Shown in pieces: positions 35,975 to 44,609 of a DNA stretch of 64,000 nt (position 1 is its first letter; every line of letters starts with the position of its first letter). Source of the stretch: Chryseobacterium scophthalmum (lineage in GTDB: Bacteria; Bacteroidota; Bacteroidia; Flavobacteriales; Weeksellaceae); the NCBI RefSeq assembly GCF_900143185.1, contig NZ_FSRQ01000001.1, positions 2,108,001-2,172,000 of the forward strand. Reading direction: 5' to 3'. The translations under genes and the position numbers were made by a program. Under the pieces are notes generated by a model that saw only the letters and a program-made list of their open reading frames with translations, searched no databases and was not told the DNA's origin.

Positions 35975-36127
35975 ATGGCAAAGAAAGTAGTAGCAACCCT
36001 ACAAAGCGGACAGTCTAAAAAAATGACTAAAGTCGTGAAAATGGTGAAGTCTTCTAAATCAGGAGCTTACGTTTTCGAAGAAAAAGTAATGAATGCAGAC
36101 GAAGTTGAAGGTTTTTTGAAAAAATAA
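35975..36127 (+). CDS. DUF4295 small basic protein
   Basis: A 50-residue, very basic protein starting MAKKVVATLQ and ending EGFLKK. It matches the DUF4295 family that follows rpmB-rpmG in Bacteroidota. The high Lys content and the fixed position suggest a ribosome-associated factor, but this is inference. It starts 19 nt after rpmG and is followed by a terminator. Confidence 0.9.
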   Translation: MAKKVVATLQSGQSKKMTKVVKMVKSSKSGAYVFEEKVMNADEVEGFLKK

Positions 36128-36149
36128 TCCAGAACTTTATTTACAATAC

Positions 36150-36181
36150 AAAAACTACTCATATTTTGGGTAGTTTTTTTG
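36150..36181 (+). terminator. Terminator of the rpmB-rpmG-DUF4295 operon
   Basis: AAAAACTAC and GTAGTTTTT form a 9-bp stem, followed by a T-run, 22 nt after the DUF4295 stop. Confidence 0.8.
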
Positions 36182-36182
36182 T

Positions 36183-36190
36183 TATCTTTG
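36183..36190 (+). promoter_or_regulatory. ftsY promoter -7 box (TATCTTTG)
   Basis: An exact TAnnTTTG match directly after the ribosomal-operon terminator and 123 nt before the ftsY ATG. The inverted repeat at 36199-36289 would lie in the leader. Confidence 0.5.
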
Positions 36191-36198
36191 CTTTTCTA

Positions 36199-36289
36199 AG
36201 CAGGAAGCAAGATGTTGGAAGCTGGATGTTTACAAAATAAAACATTATAATTGTAAACATCCAGCTTCCTGCTCCCAACTTCCAACATT
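36199..36289. repeat. Inverted repeat in the predicted ftsY leader
   Basis: Perfect 19-bp arms at 36217-36235 and 36251-36269 (core GGAAGCTGGATGTTTACAA) flank 15 nt. Partly paired AAGCAGGAAGC and GTTGG words lie outside the arms. The words are shared with 11-40. Confidence 0.9.
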
Positions 36290-36313
36290 AATTAAAATTC
36301 CGAAATTCATACA

Positions 36314-37267
36314 ATGAGTTGGTTTAAAAATATTTTCAAAAAAGAAGAAAAAGAAACTTTAGATAAAGGTTTGGAAAAATCGAATCAGGGTTTCTTTGAA
36401 AAAATGACTAAAGCCGTAGTCGGCAAAAGCAAAGTAGATGACGAAGTTCTGGATAATCTGGAAGAAATACTGATTGCTTCAGACGTTGGAGCTTCTACAA
36501 CCATCAAAATCATTGAGAGAATTGAAGAACGTGTTGCCAGAGACAAGTATGTCGGCGTAAATGAATTAGACCAAATTCTACGCGAAGAAATCTCCGGACT
36601 TCTTTTAGAAAATCCACACGCAGGAAGCGGAAACATTGACACAAGTAAAAAACCATACGTTATTATGGTTGTCGGTGTAAACGGTGTTGGAAAAACCACC
36701 ACTATCGGAAAACTGGCTCATCAGTTTAAATCTGAAGGTAAAAAAGTAGTTTTAGGAGCTGCAGATACTTTTAGAGCTGCTGCAGTTGATCAATTGGTTA
36801 TCTGGAGTGAAAGAGTTGGCGTTCCTATCGTAAAACAGGAAATGGGTTCTGATCCTGCTTCTGTTGCTTTTGACACGGTACAAAGTGCCGTTGCTCAGGA
36901 TGCCGATGTTGTTATTATTGACACCGCTGGAAGACTTCACAATAAAATTAATTTGATGAATGAACTTTCTAAAATCAAGAGAGTGATGCAAAAGGTTATT
37001 CCTGATGCTCCACACGAGATTTTATTGGTTCTTGATGGTTCTACAGGTCAGAATGCCTTTGAACAGGCAAAACAGTTTACAGCAGCTACTGAAGTGAATG
37101 CTTTAGCAGTAACAAAATTAGACGGAACTGCAAAAGGCGGTGTGGTAATTGGTATTTCAGATCAATTTCAGATTCCGGTAAAATATATTGGTGTTGGAGA
37201 AAAAATGCAAGATCTTCAACTTTTTAATGGTACAGAGTTTGTAGATTCGTTCTTCAAGAAGAGATAA
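36314..37267 (+). CDS. ftsY: Signal recognition particle receptor FtsY
   Basis: The SRP receptor GTPase that delivers ribosomes to the membrane. The 317 residues hold a short acidic/basic N-terminal region, an NG domain and no long A domain, which is usual in this group. GTPase motifs are VNGVGKTTTIGKLA (P-loop), DTFRAAAVDQL, DTAGRLHNK and TKLDGTAKGG. The ATG at 36314 is preceded by a long inverted repeat that probably lies in its mRNA leader. Confidence 0.96.
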   Translation: MSWFKNIFKKEEKETLDKGLEKSNQGFFEKMTKAVVGKSKVDDEVLDNLEEILIASDVGASTTIKIIERIEERVARDKYVGVNELDQILREEISGLLLENPHAGSGNIDTSKKPYVIMVVGVNGVGKTTTIGKLAHQFKSEGKKVVLGAADTFRAAAVDQLVIWSERVGVPIVKQEMGSDPASVAFDTVQSAVAQDADVVIIDTAGRLHNKINLMNELSKIKRVMQKVIPDAPHEILLVLDGSTGQNAFEQAKQFTAATEVNALAVTKLDGTAKGGVVIGISDQFQIPVKYIGVGEKMQDLQLFNGTEFVDSFFKKR

Positions 37268-37321
37268 ATTCTTTTTGAAAACAAATCAAACAAATTTATT
37301 AACATTAAAAAAATTAAAATT

Positions 37322-37579
37322 ATGGGATTTATAACATGGATTATCTTTGGTCTATTGGCAGGAGCACTTGCTAAAGTGATTATGCCCGGAAAACAAGGCG
37401 GCGGATGGCTGATTACGATTATCTTAGGTATCGTTGGTGCTTTCGTCGGCGGCTTGATAGGAGTATATATTCTTCACTGGGGCGATGTAGATTCTTTCTG
37501 GAATTTCAGAAGCTGGTTCCTTGCCATTGGTGGTGCAATCCTTGTACTCTGGCTTTACGGAATGGCAACTAGGAAATAA
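37322..37579 (+). CDS. GlsB/YeaQ/YmgE family small membrane protein
   Basis: An 85-residue protein with three membrane segments. The glycine-rich family pattern is present: IIFGLLAGALAKVIMPGKQGGG, then IILGIVGAFVGGLIG. Members are described as stress-response or transglycosylase-associated, without a firm activity. It starts 54 nt after ftsY and is followed by a strong bidirectional terminator. Confidence 0.92.
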   Translation: MGFITWIIFGLLAGALAKVIMPGKQGGGWLITIILGIVGAFVGGLIGVYILHWGDVDSFWNFRSWFLAIGGAILVLWLYGMATRK

Positions 37580-37599
37580 ATAAATTCTTTTAAAAAAAC

Positions 37600-37635
37600 A
37601 AAATCCCGATTTGAAAATTTCAAATCGGGATTTTT
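37600..37635. terminator. Bidirectional terminator, GlsB-like / sppA
   Basis: A nearly continuous palindrome: AAAATCCCGATTTGAAA pairs with TTTCAAATCGGGATTTT. It serves the convergent GlsB-like gene and sppA. Confidence 0.9.
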
Positions 37636-37649
37636 ATGAACAATATAAT

Positions 37650-39404
37650 TTAGTCTATTTTGATTCTGTAAGGCATTTCCATTTTTACCTCAGATTTTAA
37701 TTTCTCACTGGTAAGCTGTTCTAAAATCTCATAGTTTGCTTTACCAATTTTATTCTTGATGACTCTTGCAGAGATATCGTCTTCATTCAGATCTTCAAAA
37801 ATCTGCTCAAATGCAGTCATCTTTTTAGGATAAGACGCAACGTTATAAGATTTCAAATTTGCTTTTTGTGCAGCAAATTTCACTGCATCATTTAAAGTTC
37901 CCAATTCGTCTACCAAGCCGATTTGTTTTGCACGAACTCCGCTCCAAACTCTTCCACCTCCGATGTTATCAATCTGCTCAAAAGTCTGTTTTCTGTTTTG
38001 AGTCACAAAATGTACAAATCTTTTATAAGTTCCTTCAACACTTCTCGTCATTAAATTCACTCCATAAGGCGTAAGACCGTGCAATGAAGAATAATAAGCC
38101 GAGTTGGCATTGGTAGCAACAATATCAGAACGCACTCCGTTTTTATTGGCAATATCTTTAAAGTAAGGCAATACTCCGAAAACTCCGATAGACCCTGTTA
38201 AAGTATTTGGTTCAGAATAAATTTTATCCGCTCCCATTGCAATATAATATCCACCTGAAGCAGCATAATCACCGAAAGAAACAACCAGAGGTTTTGTTTT
38301 TTTCAACCGTTGAAGTTCAAATAAAATCTCATCAGAGGCATTTGCACTTCCTCCCGGAGAATTAATTCTTAAAACTACCGCTTTTACTTTTTTGTCTTCC
38401 TGAAGTTCTTTAATATACTTGATATACTTTTCAGAATAAATTTCATTGTATTCATCACCGCTATTGATAGAACCTGACGCGTATAAAACTGCTACTTTTT
38501 CACCTGAGCTATCTTTATCTTTAAAAGAATCGATATATTTTTGTAGCGAAACTTTGTTTAGTTTATCTTTTTCAGCAATACTCAGTTTTGTTTTGATTAA
38601 CTGATCGTACTCAGTTTTCTGAATAAGTTTATCAGCCAGTTTATATTTTACCGTTAAATCTGGAATCATTCCGTATAAGCTGTCTACAACAGTTTTGAAC
38701 TCTTCAGCATTCATTTTTCTTGAGGCTGCCATTTTAGATGAAGTATTTCCCCAAATATCATTTAATAAGGTACTCAACTGCTCCTGATTTTCCGGCGAAA
38801 TATCATTTCTTAAGAAAGGTTCTACAGCAGATTTAAATTTCCCGTGACGGATTACTTCAATCCCGATTCCATATTTTTCAGCAAAATCTTTAAAGAAAGT
38901 TACTTCTGTAGCCAAACCTTTAAGCTCAATTCCACCTGATGGATTTAAATAATACTGATCAGCAACAGAACCTAAATAATAGGAAGCCTGTGAAACCGCA
39001 TTTCCGTAAGCATAAACAAATTTTCCGCTTTTCTTGAAATCTTCAATAGCATTTCTCAAATCATCAATCTGAGTAGTTCCTGCGCTAATATGGTCGGTTT
39101 CAATACTGATACCTTTAATATTATCATCATCTTTCGCTTTATGAATAGCTTCCACAGCATCATAAATCAAAATATTCTGATTCTTATCTTTAATATTAAA
39201 AATACTTTGCTGCTCTTCTGTAGGACTATCAATAATAGAAGTCTTCAGATTAATAGTTAAAACTGAATTCTTTTTTACATCCACCGATTTCTCTCCACTC
39301 ATTGAACTGACAGCAATCATGATAATAAAAAAGAAGAAAAACACGAAGCATAATATAACAATAGCCACTATATTTGCTAATACATTTTTAAAGAAACTCT
39401 TCAT
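37650..39404 (-). CDS. sppA: Signal peptide peptidase SppA (67K type)
   Basis: A membrane-bound serine protease that clears cleaved signal peptides. From the ATG at 39404 it has 584 residues; the earlier TTG is not needed. One N-terminal membrane segment (about 9-32) precedes two ClpP-like repeats. As in the long form, the catalytic Lys is in the N-terminal repeat (GKFKSAVEPF) and the Ser is in the C-terminal repeat (YAASGGYYIAMGADKI). It is divergent from folK, with only 18 bp between the two start codons. Confidence 0.94.
   Translation of the reverse strand: MKSFFKNVLANIVAIVILCFVFFFFFIIMIAVSSMSGEKSVDVKKNSVLTINLKTSIIDSPTEEQQSIFNIKDKNQNILIYDAVEAIHKAKDDDNIKGISIETDHISAGTTQIDDLRNAIEDFKKSGKFVYAYGNAVSQASYYLGSVADQYYLNPSGGIELKGLATEVTFFKDFAEKYGIGIEVIRHGKFKSAVEPFLRNDISPENQEQLSTLLNDIWGNTSSKMAASRKMNAEEFKTVVDSLYGMIPDLTVKYKLADKLIQKTEYDQLIKTKLSIAEKDKLNKVSLQKYIDSFKDKDSSGEKVAVLYASGSINSGDEYNEIYSEKYIKYIKELQEDKKVKAVVLRINSPGGSANASDEILFELQRLKKTKPLVVSFGDYAASGGYYIAMGADKIYSEPNTLTGSIGVFGVLPYFKDIANKNGVRSDIVATNANSAYYSSLHGLTPYGVNLMTRSVEGTYKRFVHFVTQNRKQTFEQIDNIGGGRVWSGVRAKQIGLVDELGTLNDAVKFAAQKANLKSYNVASYPKKMTAFEQIFEDLNEDDISARVIKNKIGKANYEILEQLTSEKLKSEVKMEMPYRIKID
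39369..39376 (+). promoter_or_regulatory. Possible folK promoter -7 box (TATATTTG)
   Basis: An exact TAnnTTTG match inside the sppA coding region, 46 nt before folK. The 18-bp gap cannot hold a complete promoter, so one within sppA is expected. Confidence 0.35.
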
Positions 39405-39422
39405 AAACAATCATTTTTCTAT

Positions 39423-39836
39423 ATGTCGCAACATAAGGTGGTTTTGTTACTCGGAAGTAACATTGGCAATCAAAAAAATAATATTGACCTCGCTTTAACC
39501 AAAATAAGTGAAGCTTGTACAATATTAAAAAAGAGTGAATATTTGACTTCAGAACCCGTAGAATTTGCCAGTTGTAATATTTTTTGTAATATTGCAACAA
39601 TAATATCTACTCACCTATCACCTATTCAACTGCTTGATTACGTGAAAAAAATAGAAATTGAAATGGGTCGGCTTACTGATTCTTCAGTTTCGAAAGTTTA
39701 CACAGACAGAATAATCGACATTGATATTGTGAAGTATGATGAGTTAAAATTTATATCAGAAAGGTTAGAAATCCCTCATAACAAACATCTTTTTGAAAGG
39801 GAATTTTCTAAGATATTATTAAAAGAATTTATTTAA
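39423..39836 (+). CDS. folK: 2-amino-4-hydroxy-6-hydroxymethyldihydropteridine diphosphokinase
   Basis: Transfers pyrophosphate from ATP to the pterin precursor in folate synthesis. The 137 residues begin VVLLLGSNIGNQKNN, the HPPK N-terminal signature. The segments YVKKIEIEMGR, DRIIDIDIVKYDE (metal-binding Asp pair) and LEIPHNKHLFERE are also family hallmarks. It is somewhat shorter than the E. coli enzyme at the C-terminus but has all core motifs. It is divergent from sppA, a pairing seen across Flavobacteriia. Confidence 0.92.
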   Translation: MSQHKVVLLLGSNIGNQKNNIDLALTKISEACTILKKSEYLTSEPVEFASCNIFCNIATIISTHLSPIQLLDYVKKIEIEMGRLTDSSVSKVYTDRIIDIDIVKYDELKFISERLEIPHNKHLFEREFSKILLKEFI

Positions 39837-39861
39837 AAAAACAAACACATAAAACAATTGT

Positions 39862-40971
39862 ATGAAATTAGGTTTATTATTATTGTCCATTTTGCCTATG
39901 GCAACCTATGCACAGGACAGTATTTCCGTTAACTCTACAAACGAATATCCCAATACATTTTCTTCTGGTTCTGCAAATGTTCAAAAATTTGACAACAAAG
40001 CAAGAAGATTCAACGATTGGTCTATTTCTGTGGGTGGAGGTGCAGCATTTATGATGAACTCAGATCTTACTTCTTTTTATGACAAAAAGGTAAACTGGGG
40101 ATACAACAGCTATGTGAGTATAGACAAACAAATCTCGCACACTTTTGGAATAAGTATAGCCTATCAAAGAGGTGAAACAAACCAAAAAGGAATGCAGGAT
40201 GGCGCACGTGGACAACTAGCCGGTGTAGGAGTTGCAAAAACAAAATACAATCAAATTGCTTTATTAGGAGATGTTAACTTTTCAAATCTTTTGAGAAGAG
40301 TTGATAACCACTCGCCTTACAGATGGGCTTTTCATGGTTATGGAGGAGTTGGTTTAATGAACTTCAAAACATCTTTACATGATAATGATGAATTTAGATG
40401 GAGTAATTCACCTAGAAGAGTACCATTATTTATTGATCAAAAGCTTGACATCAGTTCATTTTATTATCAATTTGGTGCAGGTTTGAAATATAAAGTTTCA
40501 AAACTTATTGATATCGAAGCCAGAGCGATGTATATTATCAGTGGTGATGATGAGTTCGATGGTGGCGGTTGGGCAGAGCCTGCAGATTATGTTGCAAGCA
40601 GCGCCAACTCTAAGTATAATATGATCAACGATAAAAGATCAGATAATATGTTAACGGTTAATTTAGGTGTATCATTTAAATTAGGAAAACATATGTCTCA
40701 TCTAGCTTGGCATGATCCTTTGCAGGAAGTTTATTACAGAACTAATGTACTTGAAAATACAGCCAACGAATTAGTTGTATGCGAAAAAGGAGACAATGAT
40801 AATGATGGCGTTTGTGATGACTGGGACAGAGAGCTGAATACTCCTGCAGGAGCAAGAGTTGACGGTGCGGGTGTAGCATTGGATATGGATCTTGATGGGG
40901 TCATCGATTTATACGACAAATGTGTTACCGTTCCAGGATCTCCTGATAACAATGGTTGTCCTGTGAACTAA
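39862..40971 (+). CDS. OmpA-like beta-barrel protein lacking the OmpA domain
   Basis: A 369-residue outer-membrane protein with signal peptide ending MATYAQ (about residue 18). It is similar along its length to the next gene: SVNSTNEYPNTFSSGSANV, FSNLLRRVDN, ISGDDEFDGGG, FKLGKHMSHLAWHDPLQE. It ends after a thrombospondin-3-like calcium-binding region (DNDNDGVCDDWDREL ... DNNGCPVN). The peptidoglycan-binding OmpA domain present in the paralogue is absent and the frame stops cleanly, so this is an intact shorter form. It lies 25 nt after folK. Confidence 0.88.
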   Translation: MKLGLLLLSILPMATYAQDSISVNSTNEYPNTFSSGSANVQKFDNKARRFNDWSISVGGGAAFMMNSDLTSFYDKKVNWGYNSYVSIDKQISHTFGISIAYQRGETNQKGMQDGARGQLAGVGVAKTKYNQIALLGDVNFSNLLRRVDNHSPYRWAFHGYGGVGLMNFKTSLHDNDEFRWSNSPRRVPLFIDQKLDISSFYYQFGAGLKYKVSKLIDIEARAMYIISGDDEFDGGGWAEPADYVASSANSKYNMINDKRSDNMLTVNLGVSFKLGKHMSHLAWHDPLQEVYYRTNVLENTANELVVCEKGDNDNDGVCDDWDRELNTPAGARVDGAGVALDMDLDGVIDLYDKCVTVPGSPDNNGCPVN

Positions 40972-41021
40972 GCATTCAATAAAAATTCATTTAATTAACT
41001 AAATAAATAAAAATACATACT

Positions 41022-42476
41022 ATGAAATTAAGTTTAGCAATTGTTGCCTTAGCATTAGCTGTTCCTACAGTGAGCTATGCACAAGATTCAATAGCCGTAG
41101 TTTCTACCGACGAGTATCCAAATACATTTTCTTCAGGTTCTGCCAATGTCTCACCTTTCACTCAAAAATCTAAAAGATTTAATGATTGGGCTGTTTCATT
41201 TGGTGCAGGGGTTCCCTTACTGCAATCAGGAGATTTAACGTCTATTAAAAACGGTAACGGTAAAAACCTTTTTGGTTATTCTGCTTATGTAAGTGTTGAC
41301 AAAGCAATTACCCATGCTTTCGGAATTAACTTACAATACGACAGAGGAGAAACCAGACAAGGTTGGTTTAATACAAAAGATCCTGCCCCTTCTGCTAATT
41401 TAAATGAAGTAGGTGCAAGAACACAATATGATGCAATCTCGTTATTAGGTGATATTAACTTTTCAAATCTTTTAAGAAGAGTTGATAACAAATCTACTTA
41501 CAGATGGGCATTACATGGTTATGCAGGTATTGGTACAATTGCCTATAGAGCATATCAAAAAGATGCAAACGGACAAAGATTAATGACAGAGATTAAACCA
41601 TTTAAATTTGGTTCTTTCTTTGGACAAGCTGGAGCCGGTCTTAAATTTAAAGTAAACAGAAGATTAGATCTTGAAGGAAGACTAATGTATGTTTACACAG
41701 GTGATGATGAATTTGACGGTGGTGGAGCTCAATACAGCGCTATTAATCAAAGAGAAGAACAGGTTTCTGACAACTTCTTTAACGCTACCATTGGTCTATC
41801 TTTAAAATTAGGAAAACACGAATCTCACCTAATGTGGCATGATCCATTGCAGGAGATTTATTACAAATTAGATGTTTTGGCTAATAAAAACCAGGATATT
41901 GAAGTTTGTAAAAAAGGAGATGCCGATAATGACGGAGTTTGCGACGATTGGGACAGACAGCTTGATACTCCTGCAGGAGCAAGAGTTGACGGTGCTGGTG
42001 TAGCTCTTGATGCAGATTTAGATGGAGTAATCGATCTTCACGATAAATGTGTAACAGTTCCGGGACCTGTAGAAAATCAAGGTTGTCCATTGACGCCAAC
42101 TACTCCGGTAGGACCAATCGATGAAACGGTAACCAACATGGAAGGAATTGAGTTTGATTTAAATTCTGACAGAATTTTACCAAACAACACACCAATTCTT
42201 AACAACGCTGTAAACTATATCAATTCTTCAAACGGTACTTATACTGTAATTGGAGCAACTGATACCAGAGCTTCTGACGAATACAACCAAAAATTGTCTG
42301 AAAGAAGAGCAAACAGTGTAAAAAATTATCTAATCAAAAATGGTGTAGATTCTTCTAAACTAAACGCTGTAGGTAGAGGTGAAAAAGACCTTAAATACCC
42401 AGAGTGTGATCCTGCTACTAAATGTCCTGAATGGAAAAACAGAGCAAACAGAAGAGTTTATTTCGAAGCTAAATAA
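41022..42476 (+). CDS. OmpA family outer-membrane protein
   Basis: A 484-residue protein. Signal peptide ends VSYAQ (about residue 21). An eight-strand-like barrel region runs to about 290, followed by a thrombospondin-3-like calcium-binding stretch (DADNDGVCDDWDRQL). The C-terminal OmpA domain (about 375-484) has the peptidoglycan-contact pattern GATDTRASDEYNQKLSERRA and ends RANRRVYFEAK. It should tether the outer membrane to the cell wall. It starts 50 nt after its shorter paralogue. A terminator follows, so folK and both paralogues may form one transcript. Confidence 0.94.
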   Translation: MKLSLAIVALALAVPTVSYAQDSIAVVSTDEYPNTFSSGSANVSPFTQKSKRFNDWAVSFGAGVPLLQSGDLTSIKNGNGKNLFGYSAYVSVDKAITHAFGINLQYDRGETRQGWFNTKDPAPSANLNEVGARTQYDAISLLGDINFSNLLRRVDNKSTYRWALHGYAGIGTIAYRAYQKDANGQRLMTEIKPFKFGSFFGQAGAGLKFKVNRRLDLEGRLMYVYTGDDEFDGGGAQYSAINQREEQVSDNFFNATIGLSLKLGKHESHLMWHDPLQEIYYKLDVLANKNQDIEVCKKGDADNDGVCDDWDRQLDTPAGARVDGAGVALDADLDGVIDLHDKCVTVPGPVENQGCPLTPTTPVGPIDETVTNMEGIEFDLNSDRILPNNTPILNNAVNYINSSNGTYTVIGATDTRASDEYNQKLSERRANSVKNYLIKNGVDSSKLNAVGRGEKDLKYPECDPATKCPEWKNRANRRVYFEAK

Positions 42477-42496
42477 TAAAAACTTCTTATTATAAA

Positions 42497-42527
42497 ATGA
42501 AAGCCATGCATTGCGTGGCTTTTTTTG
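42497..42527 (+). terminator. Terminator of the OmpA operon
   Basis: AAAGCCATGCA pairs with TGCGTGGCTTT (one G-U wobble), followed by a T-run, 20 nt past the stop. Confidence 0.8.
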
Positions 42528-42554
42528 TTTCAATACTTTCCTTACATTTACCTT

Positions 42555-44456
42555 ATGATTTCCGCTAAAGATTTTAATGAACTTAAAAATAAAACCCTTA
42601 AGCATTTTTGGGGTTATGATCAATTCAGAGATTCTCAAGAGCCGGTTATTGATTCTGTTCTCAACAGAAAAGACACCTTAGTTCTTCTTCCCACTGGCGC
42701 CGGAAAATCATTATGTTATCAGCTTCCCGCTTTATTACAAGAAGGAACTTGTCTTGTCATTTCACCTTTATTGGCGTTGATGAAAGATCAGGTTAACCAA
42801 TTAAAATTCCGAGGAATTGAAGCAGAGTATCTAAGTTCGGAACTGGATGAGTTTGATGCCGAAGTTATTTACAACAGATGCAAAGACGGTTTAACAAAAC
42901 TATTATACGTTTCACCTGAAAGACTCACCAATAAACTTTTTCTTCAGCAAATTGAAGAAATTCAGCTATCATTTATTGCGGTGGATGAAGCGCACTGTAT
43001 TTCAGAATGGGGACAAGATTTCAGACCAAGTTATCAGAATATCAAAGATTTTAGGAAAAACAATCCTGAAATTACATGTCTTGCATTAACAGCAACAGCG
43101 ACTTCAAAAGTTTTAGAGGAAATTAAAACTAAGCTTGAGCTTAAAGATCCTAAGATTTTTCAAAAAAGTTTTAAAAGAGACAATATTAAACTATTTTCTG
43201 AAGAAATTTCAGACAAGTATCAAAAAGTTTTTAACATCCTTAAATATGCTAAAGAATCGGGAATTATCTATGTGAGAACCCGAAAAGACGCAGAATTACT
43301 TACCGAATTTCTTCACCGACATAAAATTCAGAATGTGGATTATTTCCATGCAGGTTTATCAACAAAAGAGAAAAACGAAAGACAAAATTTCTGGAACAGC
43401 AGTGATCAAAATGTACTTATTTCAACCAACGCTTTTGGAATGGGAATCGACAAAGACAATGTACGTTTCGTCATTCACTTCTCCCCTTCTCAGTCGATTG
43501 AAAATTATTATCAGGAAATCGGTCGTGCAGGAAGAGATGGCAAAAAAAGTTATGCATTTATGCTTTGGAATAAGCAGGAAATTTCAAATTTTGATCAGAT
43601 TTTAAGAAATCAAATTCCCAATAAAGCAGAGTTTTTAAAAATTATTTCTTATCTGTATTCTAAATTTCAGGTGGCTGAATTTGAGCTTCCCGAAAAGGTT
43701 TTTCAATTAAATACTTCAGGAATCCAGAGTTTTACTAAACTTTCAACAGCTAAGATTAAAAATGTTCTGAATTTCCTTCACACTCAGGAAATCATTTTTC
43801 ACAACAGTAATAAAAGTTTGTCGTCACTTGAGCTTTTAATTAAACCTGATGAAATTGATCAGCTTCCACAGAAAGATGCTTATTTTATTGAACTTCTTCT
43901 ACGTTCTATTTCAGGAATTACTACACACAAAGTAATGTTTAGCGAGCAGAATGTAAGCAATAAAATAGGAGTAAGCGTTCATCTGATTAAAGAACGCCTG
44001 AAAGAATTACAGCAGAAAAATTATTTGGAATATATTGATGGAGCTTTGGCGAGTGTAAAATTTCTAAAACCACGAGACGAAAGAGCCATCAACGGATTAT
44101 ACTGGAATCTTTTTGAACACATTCAAAAAAATAAAATCCAGAAATGGGAAGAGATGAAATTTTTCATCGAAGACAATCAATACTGCAAAATGAAATTGAT
44201 ACTCTCCTATTTTGGCGAAAAAAACACTAAAAACTGCGGACAATGTACCGTTTGTGAAAAAAATAAGCAATCTATTTTTGGCAAAAATGTTTCTTTGGAA
44301 ATCATTAAAGTTTTAAATAAAAAGCCCGCAACCGTTGAAGAAATTTCTATACAGCTACAGTTTCATTCTAAAGAAAATATTTTAGAAAATCTTATTTTCT
44401 TATTAGATTCCGGAAAAGTAAAAATGCTGAATTTTAGAACCTATAGTTTAGTGTAA
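42555..44456 (+). CDS. RecQ family ATP-dependent DNA helicase
   Basis: A 633-residue superfamily 2 helicase from the ATG at 42555; a TTG further up lies in the terminator. Motifs in order: LPTGAGKSLCYQLP (I), VDEAHCISEWGQDFRPSY (II, DEAH), TATAT (III), FGMGIDKDNVRFVIH (V) and YQEIGRAGRDG (VI). A C-terminal region with a four-Cys zinc site (C-K-M then CGQCTVC) and winged-helix-like segments follows. No HRDC domain is seen, as is common for the second RecQ of Bacteroidota. A TACATTTA box ends 4 nt before the ATG. Confidence 0.94.
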   Translation: MISAKDFNELKNKTLKHFWGYDQFRDSQEPVIDSVLNRKDTLVLLPTGAGKSLCYQLPALLQEGTCLVISPLLALMKDQVNQLKFRGIEAEYLSSELDEFDAEVIYNRCKDGLTKLLYVSPERLTNKLFLQQIEEIQLSFIAVDEAHCISEWGQDFRPSYQNIKDFRKNNPEITCLALTATATSKVLEEIKTKLELKDPKIFQKSFKRDNIKLFSEEISDKYQKVFNILKYAKESGIIYVRTRKDAELLTEFLHRHKIQNVDYFHAGLSTKEKNERQNFWNSSDQNVLISTNAFGMGIDKDNVRFVIHFSPSQSIENYYQEIGRAGRDGKKSYAFMLWNKQEISNFDQILRNQIPNKAEFLKIISYLYSKFQVAEFELPEKVFQLNTSGIQSFTKLSTAKIKNVLNFLHTQEIIFHNSNKSLSSLELLIKPDEIDQLPQKDAYFIELLLRSISGITTHKVMFSEQNVSNKIGVSVHLIKERLKELQQKNYLEYIDGALASVKFLKPRDERAINGLYWNLFEHIQKNKIQKWEEMKFFIEDNQYCKMKLILSYFGEKNTKNCGQCTVCEKNKQSIFGKNVSLEIIKVLNKKPATVEEISIQLQFHSKENILENLIFLLDSGKVKMLNFRTYSLV

Positions 44457-44500
44457 ACGCATCTTTGTGATTTCGACGAAGGGAGAAATCTGCTTTATGA

Positions 44501-44530
44501 GAGATGCTTCGACTTCGCTCAGCATGACAC
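44501..44530. repeat. Single arm of the 27-bp repeat family
   Basis: Positions 44504-44530 match the left arm of the inverted repeat at 31249-31275 at 26 of 27 bases. No opposing arm is present here. A GATTTCGACGAAGGGAGAAATC stretch just before it is itself partly palindromic. Confidence 0.85.
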
Positions 44531-44597
44531 CGTTAGTAACATTCAGTTTTAAAATGTTTAAATTATTCAATCTTTAAATATTTAAATCAACAAAGAT

Positions 44598-44605
44598 TAT
44601 CTTTG
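44598..44605 (+). promoter_or_regulatory. fmt promoter -7 box (TATCTTTG)
   Basis: An exact TAnnTTTG match ending 4 nt before the fmt ATG, so the transcript should be leaderless. Confidence 0.6.
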
Positions 44606-44609
44606 CATC

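Noticed and set aside
39423..39836. FolK suspected to be truncated at 137 residues
   Set aside because: All core motifs, including the Asp pair and the C-terminal IPH segment, are present; short FolK proteins are usual in Flavobacteriia.
42525..42554. TTG start for RecQ
   Set aside because: It lies in the T-run of the preceding terminator; the ATG at 42555 gives the expected N-terminus.
44200..44456. RecQ thought to be truncated because it has no HRDC domain
   Set aside because: The zinc site and the C-terminal winged-helix-like part are present, and shorter RecQ paralogues without HRDC are normal in this group.
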